This document shows, piece by piece, positions 9,009 through 17,707 of a stretch of DNA of 34,650 nt. The position numbers were made by a program, and so were the translations under genes. How positions within the stretch are numbered: position 1 is the first letter of the stretch; each line of letters begins with the position of its first letter. Below the pieces are notes generated by a model, which worked only from the letters and a program-made list of their open reading frames with translations, had not been told where the DNA came from and searched no databases. Where the stretch lies: assembly GCA_014728035.1 (NCBI GenBank), contig WJMJ01000120.1, positions 1 through 34,650 of the forward strand, in the 5' to 3' direction. The DNA is from Promethearchaeota archaeon. GTDB lineage: Archaea; Asgardarchaeota; Thorarchaeia; Thorarchaeales; Thorarchaeaceae.

Positions 9009-9046
9009 TGAAGTAACATACGAATGACTTTTGTTACTTCATTTTT
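9009..9046 (+). terminator. Terminator of the acidic protein gene
   Basis: TGAAGTAACA (9009-9018) pairs over ten bases with TGTTACTTCA (9032-9041) around a 13-nt loop, followed by five T. It overlaps the stop codon of the convergent HEAT-repeat gene, so it may serve both directions. Confidence 0.65.
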
Positions 9047-9656
9047 CTTTTTCTTGTTTTATTATCTCTCTAAGAAGCGTAGTAGCTTTTTTTTGATAGG
9101 CTTCATCTATTCCAATACCTTCCTCTCGTATCGAGAGTAACGTGTGTAGCTCGGTATAGAAACTCAACTCTCTTTCTATTCCATGAATAAGCAATAGGGA
9201 TTCAGCAGCTGCATATCTAACAAGATATTCATTATCCTTTAATGTAGAGTAGAGAGCTTTAGTAACACTGGGAGTACCATACAAGGCTAGCCTTCTTGCA
9301 GCAGTTCTTCTAATAGTCCAGTGATAGTCTTCAGAAAGAAAATTGAGTATGTATGAGATGTACTCTGTTGTACCTTCCAGTTCATTAAGTGAAATTGCTA
9401 TTTCTATACCCCGTATCGGATCAATCTCAGATAACAGCTGTTTCATTACAGGAATGGCTTTTTTGGATTTTAGCTCTCGAAGACCAATTATTGGATAATA
9501 TCCCCCATCTATCATAGCTTTAATCAACAAATCTTCTGCTTTTTTCCTTTCTTCTCCATTTAGAAATGTTACAGTAGATATATCTATACCACCATCATAT
9601 TCCATTCTGGATTTTCCAAAATACTCCTCTGTAAATCGTTTCCATTCCTTAGACAA
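9039..9656 (-). CDS. HEAT-repeat / PBS-lyase-repeat protein
   Basis: This 205-residue protein is made of helical hairpin repeats of about 30 residues: IPVMKQLLSEIDPIRGIEIA, then WTIRRTAARRLALYG and LVRYAAAESLLLIHGI, which are typical HEAT-like units of the phycobilisome-lyase type (R-x-A-A-x-x-L). Such proteins are scaffolds for protein binding; there is no catalytic motif. The start is TTG, with GAGGAA about 6 nt upstream. The 3' end overlaps the terminator of the convergent acidic protein gene. Its partner is unknown. Confidence 0.75.
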   Translation of the reverse strand: MSKEWKRFTEEYFGKSRMEYDGGIDISTVTFLNGEERKKAEDLLIKAMIDGGYYPIIGLRELKSKKAIPVMKQLLSEIDPIRGIEIAISLNELEGTTEYISYILNFLSEDYHWTIRRTAARRLALYGTPSVTKALYSTLKDNEYLVRYAAAESLLLIHGIERELSFYTELHTLLSIREEGIGIDEAYQKKATTLLREIIKQEKEK

Positions 9657-9733
9657 ATGAAATTCCTCAAAATGATAATTTCTGAATAGATTGCGGATAT
9701 AATCTAGATAATCTCTCTTCTTAATTTACAAGA

Positions 9734-9745
9734 AATTAAATAATT
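9734..9745 (+). promoter_or_regulatory. TATA box of the SDR-family gene
   Basis: AATTAAATAATT is centred about 25 nt before position 9765, leaving a leader of at most eight bases before the ATG at 9773, where there is no ribosome binding site. Confidence 0.45.
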
Positions 9746-9772
9746 CAGTTTTGTTATCCTATTTGATAATAT

Positions 9773-10690
9773 ATGAAAATACTTGTATTAGGTGGCACCG
9801 GATTTCTCGGTTCTCGAATAGTTGATAGATTGATTAACTTGAATCATACAGTTTCTGTGATTACGCGAAATGAGGATAATATTGTCAAACTTCAGGAAAA
9901 AGGAGTTCAAGGTTATGTCGGAGATCTGATGAATCCAGTTTTTATCAAAGAAATACCCAATCATGATTTTGTAGTAAATGTTGCAATGCCGCTAGAATTC
10001 GGTAGAATATCCAAAAAGAAACTGGATAAGATGAGAAAAAGAACTACCAAGTTTGTATCTACCGCATTAATGGCTGGTCGCCAATTTGATTGTCCTACAG
10101 TTCTGACTCTTGGAACCAGTTTCAAAACCGAAGGAAATGAAGTTGCTGATGAGAGTTGGCCTCTAGTAAGAGAAGGACTCGCTGCTGTTGGAGATGAGGC
10201 TGATGAAATAATTTTAGATGCTGTTAATCAGGGACAACCGATTATCAGAATGTATCCTGGACAGATTTACGGCCCAGGTGGTCAAATGAAGAAGATGTAT
10301 GATATGATGATGTCAGGTAAATTTGGTCTGATAGGTGATGGTGAAAATTACATCCCAAGAATACATGTAGAAGACTGTGCAGAAGCATTTGTTTTGGCAA
10401 TTGAGAAAAATGCAGTAGGAGAGAAATACATCATAGCAGATGATACACCTGTTACTATGAAGGATTTCACATATTACATGGCTGAGCTTGCAGGCAAAGA
10501 AAAAGTACGAAAGATTCCCAAACTTTTAGCACGACTCATAATGGGAAAAGCATTGGTAAAAACAATGGAGATGAATTGCATTGTTACAAATGAGAAAGCG
10601 AAAAGAGAACTTGGTTGGTCTCTTCGCTATCCTTCATATAAAGAAGGTCTCAAGGTCACCATAGCTGAATTGGACAAATCAGGTGGCTAA
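9773..10690 (+). CDS. NAD(P)-binding extended SDR / epimerase-like protein
   Basis: This 305-residue protein has the N-terminal Rossmann motif GGTGFLG (7-13) of extended or atypical short-chain dehydrogenases, an acidic residue pattern at the end of the second strand, and the substrate-domain signature RMYPGQIYGPGG seen in nucleotide-sugar epimerases (where it usually reads RPGNVYGPG). The catalytic Tyr-x-x-x-Lys expected after the LGTS strand is not present: the corresponding stretch reads EGLAAVGDEADEI. It may therefore bind NAD(P) without standard epimerase chemistry, as in atypical SDRs. It is transcribed from a leaderless promoter, and its last 12 bases overlap the end of the convergent pfkA gene. 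The substrate is unknown. Confidence 0.82.
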   Translation: MKILVLGGTGFLGSRIVDRLINLNHTVSVITRNEDNIVKLQEKGVQGYVGDLMNPVFIKEIPNHDFVVNVAMPLEFGRISKKKLDKMRKRTTKFVSTALMAGRQFDCPTVLTLGTSFKTEGNEVADESWPLVREGLAAVGDEADEIILDAVNQGQPIIRMYPGQIYGPGGQMKKMYDMMMSGKFGLIGDGENYIPRIHVEDCAEAFVLAIEKNAVGEKYIIADDTPVTMKDFTYYMAELAGKEKVRKIPKLLARLIMGKALVKTMEMNCIVTNEKAKRELGWSLRYPSYKEGLKVTIAELDKSGG

Positions 10691-11644
10691 TTCATCAATA
10701 AGTGAGAGAATCCATTTGTAAAGTGGTTTCCTATTCTTGTACGCATACTCGTAAGGTGTTGTCACAACATCTCCTGCTACTTCACCTAACAACACACCAT
10801 GAATACCTTTCATAATTGATTCAACAGCATGTACACCAAGTCGGGTTGCTAACAAACGATCTTGTCTAGTTGGGCTCCCTCCGCGTTGAATGTAACCTAG
10901 TACCGAGACCCTACACTTCTCATCAACCAATTTTGATAGTTTCTCACCAACGGTAGCTGCATCTCCAGCCTCATCACCTTCAGCAACTATGATGATTGAA
11001 CTCTCTTTTCCAAGGTCTCTTCCCTTTATGATTTTTGACGCAATAGCTTCCAAATCTGTTTTAGTTTCCGGGAGAAGTATGGCAGTAGCCCCACAGCCTA
11101 ATCCTACATGAGCAGCAATCGCTCCAGCATGCCGTCCCATTACCTCAATGAGAAATACACGAGCGAATGACTCTGCAGTATCTCTAATCTTATCAATCGC
11201 ATCAAGAGCGTTGTTTACCGCGGTATCAAACCCTATTGAGAAATCTGTTCCATACAAGTCGTTATCTATAGTCCCAGGTAATCCAATTGTCATACCTTCC
11301 CAATGAGTTTCCAGCCATTCGAGCCCCCGCATAGTACCATCTCCTCCAATTGCTACAAGTGCATCTACTTCCAATTTTTTGAGGACTGATACAGCTTGAT
11401 TTACTCCTTCTTCAGTTTTGAAATGTTCAGATCTGCCAGTTTTCAGGCAAGTACCTCCCCTGTGAATTATTTTTGCAACAGACCTGGCATCCATAGGATT
11501 GTATTTCTCTTCAATGATTCCTTGGAATCCACCATGAAATCCGATAATTTCTAAACCTCGATGAGTTCCAACTCTGACAATCGCTCTGATAGCCGCATTC
11601 ATTCCTGGGCTATCGCCACCCGATGTGATGATACCTACCTTCAT
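10679..11644 (-). CDS. pfkA: ATP-dependent 6-phosphofructokinase, PfkA type
   Basis: This enzyme phosphorylates fructose 6-phosphate to fructose 1,6-bisphosphate in glycolysis. The 321-residue protein (about the length of bacterial PfkA) has ITSGGDSPGMNAAIR at 6-20, GGDGT at 100-104, PGTIDND at 123-129 with catalytic Asp127, MGRHAG, and the sugar-binding GYIQRGGSP. Gly at 103 and Gly124 are the residues found in ATP-using enzymes; pyrophosphate-dependent relatives usually carry Asp and Lys there. I chose the ATG at 11644, where the MKVGIITSGG start is canonical, over an in-frame TTG at 11656; a TATA box at 11669-11675 gives a leaderless transcript. Many archaea use ADP-dependent or PfkB-type enzymes instead, so a PfkA copy hints at old transfer from bacteria. 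Confidence 0.92.
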   Translation of the reverse strand: MKVGIITSGGDSPGMNAAIRAIVRVGTHRGLEIIGFHGGFQGIIEEKYNPMDARSVAKIIHRGGTCLKTGRSEHFKTEEGVNQAVSVLKKLEVDALVAIGGDGTMRGLEWLETHWEGMTIGLPGTIDNDLYGTDFSIGFDTAVNNALDAIDKIRDTAESFARVFLIEVMGRHAGAIAAHVGLGCGATAILLPETKTDLEAIASKIIKGRDLGKESSIIIVAEGDEAGDAATVGEKLSKLVDEKCRVSVLGYIQRGGSPTRQDRLLATRLGVHAVESIMKGIHGVLLGEVAGDVVTTPYEYAYKNRKPLYKWILSLIDELAT

Positions 11645-11668
11645 GAAAATATACAATGTGAGTATTGG

Positions 11669-11675
11669 ATATTAA
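11669..11675 (-). promoter_or_regulatory. TATA box of pfkA
   Basis: TTAATAT on the minus strand lies about 25 nt upstream of the ATG at 11644, supporting a leaderless transcript and the shorter start. Confidence 0.45.
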
Positions 11676-11755
11676 GCCTATCTAGTCAAGCGAGATACTA
11701 ATTCCTATATCACAAACATATTAGATATTCAAACAAATGAAGAAAAGAAGAAGTC

Positions 11756-13900
11756 ATGGAACCAATTGAGATTAGATATAGGAGAAGAGACCGATATGGA
11801 ACAGGAACCTACAGCGTCGAAATTGAAGATGGTCTTGTAACTATACCTCAATTAGATGCCAGGTCCTTTGACCTTTCAGATTTGTCTTCATTAAAAGAAC
11901 TGAAATCTGTTGTTATTGAAAATAATCCGTTAGAAGAATTGGACCTAGCTGTTCTTAGTACCTGCCCAAATCTCGAAACACTCAGTATTGAGGGTTCAGG
12001 AACACAGCAAATCGTTCTTGATGATTTAGACCTATCATATTTAAGTGAATGCTCCAAATTTCGGAAATTGAGTATCTCATCAATATCAATAGATTACATT
12101 GACTTCTCATTCTTATCAGGATGTCCCAATTTCGAAGAGTTATCTTTACAACGAATACAAAAAATGGATAAAATCAACATATCTCAATTATCTAAGTGTA
12201 AGAAATTACATAGAATAGAATTCCAATACATTTTCGATTTGCAAGAATTAGATCTATCAGTGCTTGGACAAAACACTACATTACAAGAAATTGTGTTAAC
12301 TCATATACCTCTGCTAGACAGTATTGACCTCAGGCCAGTACAACAGTTCTCAGCACTACAAAAACTCGTAATCGCTGATAATGAATCACTCCAGGTACTT
12401 GACATTCAACCATTACAATCATGTCACAAATTAGTAACTTTGATTATATCTCGGAATACCAAGCTAACTCAACTCGATTATTCTGCACTTTGTTCATTAG
12501 ATAGTCTCCACGAATTAGATTTAGATCGAAATGGCTTTTTATCTCTCGGTTTTAATCCTCCAAAGAATATCAGAAAGCTATCAATTACATTTGATTCATC
12601 TTTTGAGAGAGTAGCTGAATTTCAATCAGTAGAGCACATCTCTATACTAGATTCCAAAGAATCAGAAATCAATCTAGAATGTCTTTGCGAATTACCTAAC
12701 CTCAACATTCTATCTATAAAAGACATTTCCACCCTTGAATTTTATATACCCGATTTGAAAAAACTAACACATCTGTTCATTCAAAATATCGATTGTAAGA
12801 ATACGTTTGATATATCCTCAATTCAGAAGACACAACTGAAGAAACTCGTTCTCAATAACATCAGTACAGTGGAACCAATAGATTTGGCTTTCTTGGGTTT
12901 TTCCCATCAATTAACTGAACTTCATTTGAGTGATATTTTTAGGAGTAGAATTAAAAACTTCTCTTCTATAAATGAATTAGAAAATCTGAGGATAATAAGA
13001 CTTCATAATGTTCGGTTTTTTGAAAAATATGATTCAAAACTATTATCAGAAATTCCATCTTTAGAAAGAATAGAATTAGGATATTTTCCGGATGAAGAAC
13101 TGGTGGACCATAGTGGTCTCTGTCTTAATGATTCTCTTGTTTGGATTGATATCAAATCTAAATGGAAGTGTGACTCATTCGCATGGAGTGTACTTCTGAG
13201 CCATGGTAAACGATACAACCCAAAAATTATCCACACAGGTGGAACTCCATCACCTTATGCAAAAGTGTTCATAGATAAATTTGGTTGGTCTGGTCTTATT
13301 GATAAGATAATAGAAGCTGAAGAATACTGGAATCAAGACATCTTCAAGCATGAAAAAGAGATTCTTGATGGCCTAGGAATTCCAATACCTGATTTACCTG
13401 GAAGGAGGTTTCTAGATTTTCTTACAAATATTAATTCGAATCTTAGTTTTTATGACGGACTAAATGCTATTCAAGAACTGATTATTGAGGATCTTCGTAA
13501 AGAATTCAGAAATGGGTACACAACTGTTATGATCGATTTAGATGAGGTGTCGCAATCGGGTCTTGCAGTACTGGTTCCTGAAATCTTAGATGTACGAATA
13601 GAAGAAATTGAAAATACCGTTCTTCTTACAGGTGATCGAAAAATCGATTTGCTCCCTCTTGCATGCACTGCTTTTGGCTTTGAGATAATTGGAGCTCGTG
13701 AAATGGATCAAATTGTTGGACTAGCTGAACTTCCTAAACTAAAGAGTGATTTCAAAAGATTAGGGATTGAATTGAAGACAACCCAAAAACGAGAAAAAGC
13801 AAGGTCTGTTCTTATCTCAGAGGAATTGAAAGAAATAGTAAAAGCATCATTTAGTGCATGGGCGAATACGGCTTTCAGAAAAGGGGATATCAAATTGTAA
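11756..13900 (+). CDS. Leucine-rich-repeat protein with VLVPEI C-terminal domain (paralogue 2)
   Basis: This 714-residue protein has the same plan as the gene at 5659: a beta-rich cap (1-40) ending in FDLSDLSSL, degenerate repeats of 24-25 residues (about 40-455) such as LDLSVLGQ and IDLRPVQQ, and a C-terminal domain (about 480-714). The domain begins with SPYAKVFIDKFGW, continues with GLGIPIP, and carries VLVPEI at 605-610, then R-x-x-E-I-E-N, IDLLPLA and TAFGFEI. There is no signal peptide or membrane helix. The ATG follows an A/G-rich stretch (11737-11754) that may act as a weak ribosome binding site. Paralogue 3 lies 86 bp downstream on the same strand, so the pair is a tandem duplication and probably co-transcribed. 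Protein binding by the LRR array is likely; the role of the C-terminal domain is unknown. Confidence 0.85.
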   Translation: MEPIEIRYRRRDRYGTGTYSVEIEDGLVTIPQLDARSFDLSDLSSLKELKSVVIENNPLEELDLAVLSTCPNLETLSIEGSGTQQIVLDDLDLSYLSECSKFRKLSISSISIDYIDFSFLSGCPNFEELSLQRIQKMDKINISQLSKCKKLHRIEFQYIFDLQELDLSVLGQNTTLQEIVLTHIPLLDSIDLRPVQQFSALQKLVIADNESLQVLDIQPLQSCHKLVTLIISRNTKLTQLDYSALCSLDSLHELDLDRNGFLSLGFNPPKNIRKLSITFDSSFERVAEFQSVEHISILDSKESEINLECLCELPNLNILSIKDISTLEFYIPDLKKLTHLFIQNIDCKNTFDISSIQKTQLKKLVLNNISTVEPIDLAFLGFSHQLTELHLSDIFRSRIKNFSSINELENLRIIRLHNVRFFEKYDSKLLSEIPSLERIELGYFPDEELVDHSGLCLNDSLVWIDIKSKWKCDSFAWSVLLSHGKRYNPKIIHTGGTPSPYAKVFIDKFGWSGLIDKIIEAEEYWNQDIFKHEKEILDGLGIPIPDLPGRRFLDFLTNINSNLSFYDGLNAIQELIIEDLRKEFRNGYTTVMIDLDEVSQSGLAVLVPEILDVRIEEIENTVLLTGDRKIDLLPLACTAFGFEIIGAREMDQIVGLAELPKLKSDFKRLGIELKTTQKREKARSVLISEELKEIVKASFSAWANTAFRKGDIKL

Positions 13901-13986
13901 ATCCTAGCATTTTTCATTCAAGGTTAAAATGGATATCCCTCCAAAAACTATTTGATAGACTTACATTTTGAAGGTAGGAGAGTTGA

Positions 13987-16182
13987 ATGAAAAATATTGA
14001 CATCCAATATATAACCCATAGTGGAGAGAAGAATGCAATTCAGGTTGTATTTGAGGATGGATGTATAACTATCCCTCCCATGGATGTAAAGAGTATTGAC
14101 CTCTCTTCACTGAGCAAATTAGATAGTTTACTTGAGCTAGTGATCGAGATTAATTTTCTAAGGTCCGAATTGGATTTTTCTCCACTTGCTAGATGCAAAA
14201 ATCTTCAGCAGCTTACTCTTAAGGCAATTCATCGAATACCGCCCCATATTGCTGAATTTGACTTTTCTCCAATTGGCAAATGTAAGAATCTTAAGAAATT
14301 AGTATTAATCGGTACTCACAATGAACATCTCGATCTATCCTTTTTGTCACGTTGTTCTAAATTTGAAGAATTGGTATTAGAAGATCTATCCAATCTCGAA
14401 AGCATAGATCTATCCGTTCTTTCTGATTGTAAAAAATTTCGTAGAATCAAGATACATTCTTCAAATATCCCAGAACTCAATTTTGAGGGCATAGCAAAAA
14501 ATAAGGAAATAGAAGAGATAGTTATTCGGTTTCTTAATGAAATCGAGAAACTTGACCTCGAACCTCTATCGGATAAAAAGCATCTAAAAAGAATAGTCAT
14601 TTCTAATTGCTATAATCTTTCTCAGATTGACCTTAGTCATTTGTCAACTTGCAAAAATCTCGCATATATTGAAATCAGTAACAATGGTTTACTTGAAAGC
14701 TTGGACATCACAAAATTGGACGAGCTTACGAAGTTGGATGAACTTGTTATCAATGGAAATGGGATTCCAAGTCTAGATAATAGAGTTCCCCATTGTGTAC
14801 ATAATCTAACAATTTCATATGATTCTTCTTTTGCAAATATCGAGTCGATTGAGAGACTGGATTCACTCACTATTTCTGGGTCAAGAAAATATGAGGTCTC
14901 GATAGACATTCTGGGAAAATTGGGACATCTAAACTATCTAAAGTTAAAGAATCTAGAACTACCTAACGACTTTGAATTCCCTCCTATTAAGGGCTTAACA
15001 GAGATTGTCATAGACAATGTTTCGATAATTAATACACCTGGTCAAGAAATTGCCATCAAATCCCTATTGGAAAATAATCAGTGCTTGAAGAAATTGCATT
15101 TCATCAATTTTTCTCCACTCAATCCTTTTACTCTTAATCCCCTGAGAAATAATTATATGATAGAAGATTTGAAAATTGACTGTTCAAAAAGAGCAAGATT
15201 CATTGGATTTGATGTATTTAGGTCATTAGAAGCACTCAAAAATTTATCCTTGAATAATACCCATTTTCCTAGAAAGGAAATTGATTTTGAAAAGATTTCT
15301 GATTTACCATTATTAGAAAGACTAACTTTGGGCAGCATTTGTTCACCAGAAGAGATGGTAGAAGGTCTTGATTCTCAAGTGAGTCACCTACTTGATATTA
15401 GTGAAATAATACTTAGCTCATCACTAAGAGAGTTGGGAATTATTACTCCATTTCTAGCTGATGCATTTTCTTCAAGAATCATAAATTGTTTTCAATCGTC
15501 AACATACTCGCTGAAGGTTATTGTTAGAGATCAGGATTGCAGTAAATCACCTTATGCTGAAGAATTCATTGAAAAATTCGGTTGGACTGAACTTCGTGAA
15601 AGGATTTCTAACTCATTTGAGAAATGGGATGAAGATCTTTTTGAGAATAACTATCTATTACTGCAAGGTCTAGGAGTTCCAATTCCATGTCCATCAAATA
15701 CAAGTATGACTGATTTGTTAAGCACAATCGATGATGAAGATAGTTTCGAAGGTGGTCTTGAAAAACTCAAAAAGGAAATCATCAACGCATATAGTAAAGC
15801 TATCAGACAGGGATTCTCAACTGTTTTTATCGATATTGAGAGAATATCGAACACAGACCTATCTGTACTAGTCCCAGAGATAATTAAGGCACGCTCCAAA
15901 GAGATTGAAAGAACAGTCATATATACAGGTGCAGATGAAATCGATTTGGTTCCTTTAGCTTTTACATCATATGGGTATAAGATACTCGAAGCTAGACAAA
16001 TGAATTATACAGTTAGTGCTGATGAATTCAAAATAATTGTGAGTGACTTTTCACAATTAGGGTTCACATTGAATACTACTTCCGATGCTTCTGAAGCTAG
16101 ATCAGTAAAGATTTCTAAAGGATTGGACGATTATTTGAGAAATAGAATTCATAGATGGTTATTCGAATCACTTTTTGATTAG
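13987..16182 (+). CDS. Leucine-rich-repeat protein with VLVPEI C-terminal domain (paralogue 3)
   Basis: This 731-residue protein is the second member of the tandem pair. A cap (1-40, ending in SIDLSSLSKL) leads to repeats of about 24 residues with LDFSPLAR, LDLSFLSR, IDLSVLSD, LDLEPLSD and IDLSHLST, then a less regular stretch and the C-terminal domain. The domain contains SPYAEEFIEKFGW, GLGVPIP, a helix GGLEKLKKEIINAYSKAI, the strand STVFIDIE, VLVPEI at 627-632, IDLVPLA and TSYGYKI. These features match paralogue 2 closely and paralogue 1 more loosely. It is probably cytoplasmic. TAGGAGAG precedes the ATG by a few bases, a good ribosome binding site. Function beyond probable protein binding cannot be stated. 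Confidence 0.85.
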   Translation: MKNIDIQYITHSGEKNAIQVVFEDGCITIPPMDVKSIDLSSLSKLDSLLELVIEINFLRSELDFSPLARCKNLQQLTLKAIHRIPPHIAEFDFSPIGKCKNLKKLVLIGTHNEHLDLSFLSRCSKFEELVLEDLSNLESIDLSVLSDCKKFRRIKIHSSNIPELNFEGIAKNKEIEEIVIRFLNEIEKLDLEPLSDKKHLKRIVISNCYNLSQIDLSHLSTCKNLAYIEISNNGLLESLDITKLDELTKLDELVINGNGIPSLDNRVPHCVHNLTISYDSSFANIESIERLDSLTISGSRKYEVSIDILGKLGHLNYLKLKNLELPNDFEFPPIKGLTEIVIDNVSIINTPGQEIAIKSLLENNQCLKKLHFINFSPLNPFTLNPLRNNYMIEDLKIDCSKRARFIGFDVFRSLEALKNLSLNNTHFPRKEIDFEKISDLPLLERLTLGSICSPEEMVEGLDSQVSHLLDISEIILSSSLRELGIITPFLADAFSSRIINCFQSSTYSLKVIVRDQDCSKSPYAEEFIEKFGWTELRERISNSFEKWDEDLFENNYLLLQGLGVPIPCPSNTSMTDLLSTIDDEDSFEGGLEKLKKEIINAYSKAIRQGFSTVFIDIERISNTDLSVLVPEIIKARSKEIERTVIYTGADEIDLVPLAFTSYGYKILEARQMNYTVSADEFKIIVSDFSQLGFTLNTTSDASEARSVKISKGLDDYLRNRIHRWLFESLFD

Positions 16183-16534
16183 AACATCTATAATAGAATT
16201 AGTTGGATAGATACGTAGATTGAAAGTCATGTACATTTTGAAAGATATTTGGTTATTATAAATCTAAAATTTTGGCAATGAAACGAGAACAAGTTTTAGG
16301 ATAACATAGCAAGAAGGATATTTGAACAATCTTCTAGTCAAAATTTTACTATATCATAATAAAATGCCATAATTCATGGAACTAGGTCATTTTATGAAGC
16401 AGACAAGTTAATTAAGATTTGATACTTTTCATATGATGAGGTTATTTCTGTACAGTCTGTCAGACGTCTAGTATTACCAAGACCGTTTGCACTCCAAGGC
16501 AGCAATTCTCTACAAGTCCATAGAGGTGATTTAA
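16183..16534. other. Intergenic region upstream of the small basic ORF
   Basis: This is AT-rich sequence. A TATA-like stretch (AGTTAATTAAGA, near 16405) could start a transcript near 16440, giving a leader of about 95 nt before the small basic ORF. I see no coding frame with a start codon and no strong hairpin. Confidence 0.4.
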
Positions 16535-16609
16535 TTGGCTAAGGACAAGAGAACACCAAAGAAGGATGACCAAAAACAGAAAACCAAAAAGACTGGTAGC
16601 TCAAAATAA
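16535..16609 (+). CDS. Possible 24-residue basic peptide or remnant of a ribosomal-type N-terminal tail
   Basis: A TTG start with GAGGTG six bases upstream (16523-16528) opens a 24-codon frame beginning MAKDKRTPKK and ending KTGSSK before TAA. The Lys-rich, Pro/Gln-containing composition resembles the disordered N-terminal tail of archaeal S25e-type ribosomal proteins, but the conserved body of that family does not follow in any frame. It may be a genuine micro-protein or the leftover of a duplicated gene. The well-placed ribosome binding site is the main reason to list it. Confidence 0.35.
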   Translation: MAKDKRTPKKDDQKQKTKKTGSSK

Positions 16610-16663
16610 TATTGTGTGTCTCAGTGAATTGAGATACTACACTATTGTAAGATAGTTTTGGAA

Positions 16664-16740
16664 GGAGAGCTGCCGATGCTCTCCCTAATTCATTATTTCA
16701 TAGCTAGAATTTCCCGATAAAGAGTAAGTAATTCTAGCTA
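16664..16740. terminator. Two hairpins between the small ORF and corA
   Basis: GGAGAGC (16664-16670) pairs with GCTCTCC (16678-16684) around a 7-nt loop. TAGCTAGAATT (16701-16711) pairs over eleven bases with AATTCTAGCTA (16730-16740) around 18 nt. The second hairpin ends 10 bp from the corA stop codon and could end transcription in either direction, although neither hairpin has a long T-run. Confidence 0.4.
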
Positions 16741-16750
16741 CTTCAATTTA

Positions 16751-17707
16751 CTAAACAAGATTTTTAGACCTTAGAAATATCAACAAGGGAATCGTGATAG
16801 CTAGACTAATCAGAATTATCATAATGAATGCTTCATTCTGATTTTGGAATGGCAAATTCACATTCATACCGTAAATACTAGCTACCAATGTTGGCACCGA
16901 AACCAACAACGAAACCGAAGTCAGCGTTTTCATGACTCGATTCAAATTATGGTTTACAATGGAATCATATGCATTCATTGCATTTTCAATCAAGTCCCGG
17001 TAGATTGCTGATAGTTCCATCTGCTGTGCCAAGTCAACTCTGAGTTCATCCAGCCTGTCTTCATCTAAAATCATTCTGCCTACAGAATGGACTCGTTTCA
17101 ATCGTCTAAGTACTCTCATATTAGCTTTCAAAGCGGCTTCCATGAAAACAGCATCACGAGAGAGTTGAAAGAATAACTCCATCTCAGAAGGATAGAGTTC
17201 GGACATTATTGAATCTTCTACACTATTGATGGTTGCTTCTATCATATCTAGTGTATGCTCAAATGAGTGAATTACTTGCTCCCATACATTGTAGATGATT
17301 GTACTGGGAGTTGTACATTGTTTTAATTTTCTTTTGAGCCTCTGTTTTCGTAGAGGTATTTCTTCATTTTGCAACAGTACGATGTCTCTGCCGTTTGTGA
17401 ACAATCCGATTGGTTGTGTAGAGTATTCACGTCCACCAATTTCGAGATTCATTGGTACTCGTAGAACAAGCATCGTAAATTTGTCTTCAATTTGTAATCG
17501 AGGTCTTTCGTCTGGGTCTTGCAAATCCTGAAGATCTTCTAAATCAATCTCGAATTTTTGAGAGATACGACCTAGATCATATGGACGGATACCTATCATA
17601 TGGATGAAGAGCGGTTCATCTGGAATATTGTCGATATCGTGGTACTCTATTCCACTCTCTAATGCAATTATTGAGAGGCTTCCATTTTGTGTTTGTTCGT
17701 TGGCCAT
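16751..17707 (-). CDS. corA: CorA-family Mg2+ / divalent cation channel
   Basis: This protein of 318 residues forms a homopentameric Mg2+ channel in the cell membrane. It has a long cytoplasmic domain of strands and helices, then two C-terminal membrane helices with the signature YGMN just after the first (VASIYGMNVNLPF), followed by the acidic loop NQNE and a short basic tail (RSKN). The stalk helix includes the expected long run before SLLVSVPTLV. I chose the ATG at 17707, with GGGTGAT a few bases upstream; a longer frame from 17755 would add 16 residues unlike the family. The leader of about 130 nt contains an extended hairpin and may regulate expression. The divergent neighbour is a cation antiporter, so the pair serves divalent-cation homeostasis. 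Confidence 0.93.
   Translation of the reverse strand: MANEQTQNGSLSIIALESGIEYHDIDNIPDEPLFIHMIGIRPYDLGRISQKFEIDLEDLQDLQDPDERPRLQIEDKFTMLVLRVPMNLEIGGREYSTQPIGLFTNGRDIVLLQNEEIPLRKQRLKRKLKQCTTPSTIIYNVWEQVIHSFEHTLDMIEATINSVEDSIMSELYPSEMELFFQLSRDAVFMEAALKANMRVLRRLKRVHSVGRMILDEDRLDELRVDLAQQMELSAIYRDLIENAMNAYDSIVNHNLNRVMKTLTSVSLLVSVPTLVASIYGMNVNLPFQNQNEAFIMIILISLAITIPLLIFLRSKNLV

Noticed and set aside
5659..16182. LRR proteins as secreted internalin-like or effector proteins
   Set aside because: None of the three has a signal peptide, membrane segment or surface anchor.
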